A DNA stretch of 7,781 nt. It comes from PALSA-660 sp036508875. GTDB taxonomy: Bacteria; Actinomycetota; Coriobacteriia; Anaerosomatales; PALSA-660. The notes under the pieces are model-generated. The model did not search any database. It was not told where the DNA came from and saw nothing but the letters and a program-made list of their open reading frames with translations. The DNA is taken from positions 1 to 7,781 of the forward strand of contig DATCGP010000028.1 in the NCBI GenBank assembly GCA_036508875.1. The letters run 5' to 3'. This document shows positions 5,377-7,781 of the stretch, one piece after another (position 1 is the stretch's first letter; the number at the start of each line of letters is the position of its first letter). Position numbers and translations under genes: made by a program.

Positions 5377-6552
5377 CTACAATTTCGAGCGCAACACCTC
5401 GAGCGCCTTGGTGAGCTGGGTGTCGGTCTTCTCGTCCAGCTGCTTCAGCGGATCCATCGGGACCACGAAGTCCGGGGTCACGCCGACACCGTTGATGACG
5501 TTGCGGTCCGGGGTGAGGTAGTGCGCGATTGTCATCTTCACAGCGCCGCCGTTGGCGATCGGCTGCACCTGCTGCACGCTTCCCTTGCCGTAGGTCTTCT
5601 CACCCACGATGGTGGCACGGAGGTGATCCTTGAGCGCGCCCGCCACGATCTCGCTGGCGGACGCGGAGTAGCCGTCCACCAACAGCACGAGCGGCTTGGA
5701 CGTGATCGAGTCCCCGGTGACGTTCTGCACCTCTTCGGGCTTGCCGCGCTCATCCACCCGCACGGCGACGCCGTCCGGGACGAAGAACGAGACCACGTCG
5801 ATCGCGGAGACCAGGAGCCCTCCCGGGTTCTGCCGCAGGTCGAGGATATAGCCCTTGGCGCCCTGAGCGTCCATCGCCTTGATCTGCGTGGCCAACTCGC
5901 CCGCGGACAGCTCGTTGAAGCTCATCAGCCGCACGTAGCCGACGTCGCCGTACATCTTCATCGTGGTGCTGGGCACGGTGACCTTCGCCCGCGTGAGCGT
6001 CACGTTGAAGGGCGTCTTGCCCGTCCGCGTGATCTCGAGCACGACGGTCGTGCCCTCCGGGCCGCGCACCAGTGCGACCCACTCGTCCAAGTCCCATTTC
6101 GCGCGGCGCTCGGAGTTGACGGCAGTGAACACGTCGCCGTCCTTCACGCCGGCCTTCGAGGCGGGGCTGTTCGGGAACACGCGCACCGCGTAGGGCTGGC
6201 CGTCCTTGTTCAGGCCCACCGAGATGCCGACGCCGAAGAACTCGCCGGACTGGCTCTCCTTGAGCGCCGAGTACTCGGCGGGCGTGTAGTACGCGGCATA
6301 GGTGTCCTCGAGCGAGCCGATCAGGCCGTTGATCGCGCCGGTTACCTCGGAAGTCTCGCTCGACGGCACCAGCGCCGTCTGCTGCATCAGCATCTCGACC
6401 TGGTCGACGAGGACGCCGACGTTGGAGTGGGTCGCACCGACCACAGGGATCGTGCCGCCCAGCTGCGCGTAGACGGTGCCCGCCCAGAAGCCGGTGAGCG
6501 TCAGGACGACGACCAGCGCGGGAACGAGCAGCGCCTTGGTGACACGCTTCAT
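5377..6552 (-). CDS. S41 family C-terminal processing peptidase (CtpA/CtpB type) with PDZ domain
   Basis: These exported serine proteases use a Ser-Lys dyad to cleave proteins near their C-terminus, outside the membrane. The protein has 391 residues, typical for the family. Residues 6-29 form a signal peptide or membrane anchor. A helical region (about 45-100) is followed by a PDZ domain (about 102-190; FFGVGISV at 105-112, SPASKAGVKDGD at 129-140, which normally gates the active site). The S41 domain follows: ILDLRQNPGG (236-245), the serine motif SASASEI with S298, and YGKGSVQ with K323 and Q327. The 25-residue Ser-Lys spacing equals that of known CTPs. The C-terminal GVTPDFVVP motif is present. 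The start is ATG at 6552; no strong Shine-Dalgarno is seen (GAGAGG is 12 bases away). It follows ftsX by 69 bases, as ctpB follows ftsX in Bacillus subtilis, which suggests a link to envelope remodelling. The target is not known. Confidence 0.94.
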   Translation of the reverse strand: MKRVTKALLVPALVVVLTLTGFWAGTVYAQLGGTIPVVGATHSNVGVLVDQVEMLMQQTALVPSSETSEVTGAINGLIGSLEDTYAAYYTPAEYSALKESQSGEFFGVGISVGLNKDGQPYAVRVFPNSPASKAGVKDGDVFTAVNSERRAKWDLDEWVALVRGPEGTTVVLEITRTGKTPFNVTLTRAKVTVPSTTMKMYGDVGYVRLMSFNELSAGELATQIKAMDAQGAKGYILDLRQNPGGLLVSAIDVVSFFVPDGVAVRVDERGKPEEVQNVTGDSITSKPLVLLVDGYSASASEIVAGALKDHLRATIVGEKTYGKGSVQQVQPIANGGAVKMTIAHYLTPDRNVINGVGVTPDFVVPMDPLKQLDEKTDTQLTKALEVLRSKL

Positions 6553-6621
6553 CTCACGTCAACGCCTCTCGCGCGGATACGGGTCACGCCGCAGGGCGCC
6601 GCGACGGTTCGGGACCTGCCC

Positions 6622-7545
6622 CTAGACCTTGAGGTAGCGGCGGACCGCCGTGCCCGATCCGAGCACGCCCACGACCACGCCGGAGATGATCAGCAGGGCC
6701 ATCATCTGCAGCATCGTGGCGTCCGGGACCGTGAGCACCTGCTGCAGGAAGCTCAAAGTCCTTTGCAGCCATGGCACGAGGAACGCCTGAACGACGAGCA
6801 GCGTCAGGATCGCCAGCACCGAGCCTATCAGCGATTGCAGCACGCCCTCGAGCAGGAACGGCGTCCGGATGAACCAGTTCGACGCACCGACGAGGCGCAT
6901 GATGCCGATCTCGCGCCGTCGCGAGTAGATCGCGAGCCGGATGGTGTTCCCGATCAGCACGAGCGACACGCCGAGCAACAGCACCAGGAACCCGGCGGCC
7001 ACGACGCGGACCATCCCGGTGAATCGGAACAGGTTCGCGACCACCTCCTGGCCGTATCGGATGTCGTTGGCCAGCGGGTTGTCCGGCGTCTTGACGACCT
7101 TGGCGAGCGTCGGGTCCTTCACGATGAGGTCGACAACGCTCTGCACCTGGCGCGTGTCGATGAGTGCGACCTCGATCGAGGCCGGCAACGGGTTGCCGCG
7201 CAGCTGCTCCACCAGGGCCGGCGAGTTCTTCGTCTGCTCCTTGAAGCGGGCCAGCGCCTCTTCCTTGGTGACGTACGTGATCTTGGCGACGTTCGGCATC
7301 GCCTGGATGTCCGTCTGCATAGTGGTCAGGTCCGCGGGGTCCACGCCGTCCTTGATGAAGACCTGGATCGTGACCTTCTGCTCCACCGAGGTCATGAGCG
7401 TGTCGAGCGTGGACGACGCGAGGAAGAACGCCCCCACGAGCAGCAGTGAGACGTAGATGATGCTCACGGCCACCAGGCTCATGACCCAGTTGCGCCTGAA
7501 CGAGGACCAGGTCTCGCGGACGAAGTACCCGGGGTTAATCGCCAT
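6622..7545 (-). CDS. ftsX: Cell division ABC transporter permease FtsX
   Basis: FtsX is the membrane half of FtsEX, which converts ATP hydrolysis into activation of peptidoglycan hydrolases rather than moving a solute. The protein has 307 residues with the standard layout: a short cytosolic N-terminus, TM1 (about 22-44), an extracellular domain (about 45-175) that docks the hydrolase or its adaptor, TM2 (about 179-199), a cytosolic loop with IYSRRREIGIMRLVGAS (206-222, the FtsX/MacB hallmark that contacts the ATPase), TM3 (about 228-256) and TM4 (about 278-299). A longer reading from 7632 would lie inside ftsE and begin with nonsense sequence, so the ATG at 7545, which gives the usual MAINPGYFVRETW-like start, is used. 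It overlaps the ftsE stop by 11 bases, so translation is probably coupled; the Shine-Dalgarno is weak. The extracellular domain is of the short Gram-positive/actinobacterial kind. Confidence 0.97.
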   Translation of the reverse strand: MAINPGYFVRETWSSFRRNWVMSLVAVSIIYVSLLLVGAFFLASSTLDTLMTSVEQKVTIQVFIKDGVDPADLTTMQTDIQAMPNVAKITYVTKEEALARFKEQTKNSPALVEQLRGNPLPASIEVALIDTRQVQSVVDLIVKDPTLAKVVKTPDNPLANDIRYGQEVVANLFRFTGMVRVVAAGFLVLLLGVSLVLIGNTIRLAIYSRRREIGIMRLVGASNWFIRTPFLLEGVLQSLIGSVLAILTLLVVQAFLVPWLQRTLSFLQQVLTVPDATMLQMMALLIISGVVVGVLGSGTAVRRYLKV

Positions 7546-7781
7546 AGCCGTACACACCCCTGCTCTGGTCGCGGATGATCCTGCCGTTCTCCAGGGCGAT
7601 GACACGCTTGCGCATCGAGTCGACCATCTCACGGTCGTGAGTGGCCACCAGGATCGTGGTGCCGGTCTTGTTGATGCGGTTGAGCAGGCTCATGATGCCG
7701 AGCGACGTGGCCGGGTCCAGGTTGCCCGTGGGCTCGTCGGCCAAGAGCATCGGCGGCCGGTTCACGAAGGCGCGCGCGATG
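7535..7781 (-). CDS. ftsE: Cell division ATP-binding protein FtsE (5' part outside window)
   Basis: FtsE is the cytosolic ATPase of the FtsEX complex. Only the last 81 residues are visible, roughly the final third. They show Walker B MLLADEP, the D-loop GNLDP and the H-loop ATHD in the correct order; Walker A and the LSGGQ-type signature lie beyond the right edge. The closest visible residues, IARAFVNRPP, are the usual sequence right after the signature motif. The gene ends in TAA at 7535-7537, inside the first codons of ftsX. The partner gene next door makes FtsE far more likely than another ABC ATPase. Confidence 0.95.
   Translation of the reverse strand, partial: IARAFVNRPPMLLADEPTGNLDPATSLGIMSLLNRINKTGTTILVATHDREMVDSMRKRVIALENGRIIRDQSRGVYGYGD

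Noticed and set aside
6617..6625. TGCCCCTAG shared between the ftsX stop region and the inverted repeat at 465-473
   Set aside because: Nine bases only, and one copy includes the ftsX stop codon. A chance match of this length is plausible in a window this size, and the pairing arm is absent here.
5521..7449. Long rightward open frame of 642 codons opposite the S41 peptidase and ftsX
   Set aside because: It spans two well-identified minus-strand genes and the gap between them, with low-complexity charged composition. It is a high-GC shadow.

Overview
The window is a compact, high-GC (about two thirds G+C by eye) bacterial chromosomal segment. Seven genes run leftward on the minus strand and one unknown gene runs rightward. 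In minus-strand transcription order they are ftsE (3' end only), ftsX, an S41 C-terminal processing peptidase, [rightward unknown gene], rnr (RNase R), an M42 metallo-aminopeptidase, an N-acetylmuramoyl-L-alanine amidase, and smpB (3' end cut off). High GC, GTG starts and ftsEX near smpB point to Actinomycetota. The insertion of an S41 peptidase and rnr between ftsEX and smpB suggests a deep-branching or Coriobacteriia-like lineage rather than a Streptomyces or Mycobacterium type. That placement is inference from gene order and recalled family knowledge only.

Right part (5377-7781): FtsE and FtsX form the ABC-type complex that controls peptidoglycan hydrolases at division or elongation. Their genes overlap by 11 bases. 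An exported PDZ/S41 serine protease follows after a 69-base gap. Middle part (4674-5376): a small rightward transcription unit with an extended -10 promoter, a leader hairpin, a 145-residue acidic protein of unknown function and a strong bidirectional terminator, facing the end of the S41 gene. It is divergent from rnr, with a short palindrome between the two promoter regions. Left part (1-4673): rnr, M42 peptidase, cell-wall amidase and smpB. RNase R and SmpB belong to the same process, trans-translation and non-stop mRNA decay, and the tmRNA gene might lie just beyond the left edge. A perfect 15-bp inverted repeat rich in CTAG lies directly upstream of smpB.

The genes mix two themes: cell-wall remodelling (FtsEX, S41 protease, amidase) and RNA/protein quality control (RNase R, SmpB, M42 peptidase). 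Most are ordinary housekeeping genes with intact motifs. The parts that merit attention are the lone rightward unknown gene with its regulatory region, the inverted repeat before smpB, the Asp-to-Glu change at a predicted metal ligand of the M42 peptidase, and the composite gene order. No mobile element, CRISPR array, tRNA or rRNA was seen, and no gene-free stretch exceeds 300 bases.
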